A stretch of DNA of 64,000 nucleotides, taken from NCBI GenBank assembly GCA_004298465.1, contig SCRT01000004.1:1-64000 (forward strand). Direction: 5' to 3'. The position numbers were made by a program, and so were the translations under genes. Under the pieces are notes generated by a model. It was not told the origin of the DNA. It saw only the letters and a list, made by a program, of their open reading frames with translations, and did not search any database. The stretch is from Nevskiaceae bacterium. GTDB taxonomy: Bacteria; Pseudomonadota; Gammaproteobacteria; Nevskiales; Nevskiaceae. This document shows positions 62,705 to 64,000 of this stretch, piece after piece. Within the stretch, counting starts at the first letter, position 1. Every line of letters starts with the position of its first letter.

Positions 62705-64000
62705 ATGAGGCGACGTGAAGTGCTGGCGGCAATCGGGGCGAGCGCTCTGGCGGCTTGCCGTTCTCCCGACCTGCGGGGCGTTGCGCTGCAGTTCAAGCTG
62801 CCGGAGCCGCCGCGCGTGCGCATCGAAACCGCGCACCTGCTCCAGCCCCTGGATGCCTCGATGCTGGGGCTGGCGCTGGAAAGCTCGGCGCTGGTCGACC
62901 CGGCCTTCATCAGCGTGGAAAACCATGGATTGGTCGACCGCCTGCGCGCGCTGAACCGCGGCGTGCTGTGCGTCGGCGGGCATTCCGCCGACATGACGCT
63001 GTGGCAGCTCGCCGGTGGTGCCGCGGTGCCCAAGCCGTACCGCTATGCGCTGGATGAAGCGGCGGTGAAGCGGCTGGCGGGCTTCGTGGAGGCGGTCGGC
63101 AGCACGCTCGTTTTCGGCATCGGCCTTGCGCATGACGACCCGGCACGCGCCACCCGGGAAGCCCGGGCCGTCCTGCAGCACGCCGGGTCACGGCTGGCGG
63201 CTTTCCAGTTCGGCCATGCGCCGGACCTGTATGTCGACAACCGCTGGCGCCCCTCCGGTTTTGATGCCCAGGCCTACGCGCAGGAGTGGGCGACGTTTGC
63301 GCAGGCCGTACGCGCCGGGGTTCCCAAGGTTCCGTTCGTGGGCCCGGAGGCCATCGGCCCGCAGCGCCAGCGCTGGGTGTCGGAATTCGTCGCGCGCTGC
63401 GGAGATCAGGTGGGGGCGGTGACGGTCGGGGAATACCAGCAGGCTCCGCGCACGGAGGATTACGATCGGCGACGGCGTGCAGCCGCTTCGCAGGCCGTGC
63501 CGGACGGGACCGGGGCCAGCGTTGATCTGCGGAGCATCGTGGCCGCCGCCCGTACGCGCGGCCTGCCGGCCTGGATCACGCAGGCCGCGTGGCTCGAACG
63601 CGGCGATCCGGCAGATACGCTGGAGGCGGCGCTATGGGCGATCCAGACGTTCTACAGCGGCCATGAACAGGGTGTGGCGCGCATCTGTTTCGATCTGGAG
63701 AAACCGGGCGCTGCCGGGCCGATGTATCACGGCCTGAAGCTGGTGGCGCAGACGTTCGGCGGCCGGCGCGTCGCCACGACGGCCAGCGTGTCCGCGCAGG
63801 ATGCCAAGGACCCCACCAAGATGAAGGTGCCCGACAACCTCCATGCCTGGGCCGTGCTTGACGCGCGCGAGCGCGTGCAGCTCGTGCTCGTCAACCGCGA
63901 TCGCGGGCATTCCACGGATGTCCGCATCGCGGCCGACCGCAAGCTGGCCGGCGGCACCATCCTGCGGCTCACCGGCCCCGGCTACGATGCGCGCGACCAG
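62705..64000 (+). CDS. GH79-like lipoprotein without catalytic glutamates (3' end outside window)
   Basis: The frame is open from ATG 62705 to the window edge (432 codons). MRRREVLAAIGASALAAC is a Tat-like lipoprotein signal with lipobox LAAC and lipid-accepting C18. The rest resembles GH79 (heparanase/beta-glucuronidase-like) TIM barrels: LALESSALVDPAF, VLCVGGHSADMTLW, and AAFQFGHAPDLYVDNRWRPSGF. In active clan-A glycosidases the last segment reads GNEPD with the acid/base Glu; here it is GHAPD (A172). The second glutamate position appears as Q293 (AWITQAAW). It may bind rather than cut a glycan. Start choice is supported by the signal peptide. Confidence 0.7.
   Translation, partial: MRRREVLAAIGASALAACRSPDLRGVALQFKLPEPPRVRIETAHLLQPLDASMLGLALESSALVDPAFISVENHGLVDRLRALNRGVLCVGGHSADMTLWQLAGGAAVPKPYRYALDEAAVKRLAGFVEAVGSTLVFGIGLAHDDPARATREARAVLQHAGSRLAAFQFGHAPDLYVDNRWRPSGFDAQAYAQEWATFAQAVRAGVPKVPFVGPEAIGPQRQRWVSEFVARCGDQVGAVTVGEYQQAPRTEDYDRRRRAAASQAVPDGTGASVDLRSIVAAARTRGLPAWITQAAWLERGDPADTLEAALWAIQTFYSGHEQGVARICFDLEKPGAAGPMYHGLKLVAQTFGGRRVATTASVSAQDAKDPTKMKVPDNLHAWAVLDARERVQLVLVNRDRGHSTDVRIAADRKLAGGTILRLTGPGYDARDQ

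Overview
The window is GC-rich chromosomal DNA with dense, short-spaced operons. It looks like a metabolically versatile proteobacterium, most likely gamma- or betaproteobacterial. Two things point there: a red-type (form IC) RuBisCO operon in the Cupriavidus-like order cbbLSXYFPZA with a divergent cbbR, and many genes for degrading steroid-like, terpenoid or polycyclic aromatic compounds. The latter include a Rieske oxygenase with ferredoxin, a P450, a Baeyer-Villiger monooxygenase, DUF1302/DUF1329 envelope proteins, a meta-cleavage hydrolase with acetaldehyde dehydrogenase and hydroxyoxovalerate aldolase, acyl-CoA enzymes and a WS/DGAT acyltransferase. I could not place the genus. I saw no rRNA, tRNA, CRISPR array, transposase or phage gene.

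Layout. 0-7.2 kb holds mostly housekeeping or general genes: gamma-glutamyltransferase, a Baeyer-Villiger monooxygenase, an MFS transporter coupled to exonuclease III, phosphoglycerate mutase and a GlsB-type membrane protein. 7.4-12.6 kb is a tight plus-strand set: a small conserved protein, acyl-CoA synthetase, SRPBCC protein, an oddly arranged CaiB-like CoA transferase and a YtcJ-like amidohydrolase.

12.8-30.8 kb is a nitrogen-compound catabolic island. Its left part is APC permease, porin and APC permease on the plus strand. The centre is a minus-strand set: RidA, NmrA-like reductase, nitronate monooxygenase, a nitrilase lacking its N-terminus and an isochorismatase-family hydrolase. RidA is divergent from a GntR/FCD regulator. 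The right part is a seven-gene plus-strand operon: three split glutamate-synthase-like proteins (GlxBCD/MgsABC type), a glutamine-synthetase-like ligase (GlnT/GmaS type), a DAO-family FAD oxidoreductase, and both subunits of an N,N-dimethylformamidase-like iron amidohydrolase. The word GT(A/G)TACGAAA occurs once in each of the three promoter regions, so the GntR protein probably controls the whole island. My main hypothesis is an amide or amine utilisation pathway in which a released amine is captured by gamma-glutamylation.

31.1-37.1 kb is an oxygenase operon (Rieske oxygenase, 2Fe-2S ferredoxin, DUF2505 protein, DUF1329 protein, SDR, aldehyde dehydrogenase) closed by a strong terminator. 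A P450 lies on the opposite strand. 38.6-47.2 kb is the Calvin-cycle operon and cbbR. 47.2-64 kb contains lower-pathway genes for ring-fission and CoA-ester catabolism, an OYE-family reductase, esterase, WS/DGAT, a DUF1302 outer-membrane protein, a flavin reductase with a MarR-like tail, ferredoxin FdxA, and a lipoprotein resembling GH79 glycosidases but apparently without their catalytic glutamates, cut by the window edge.
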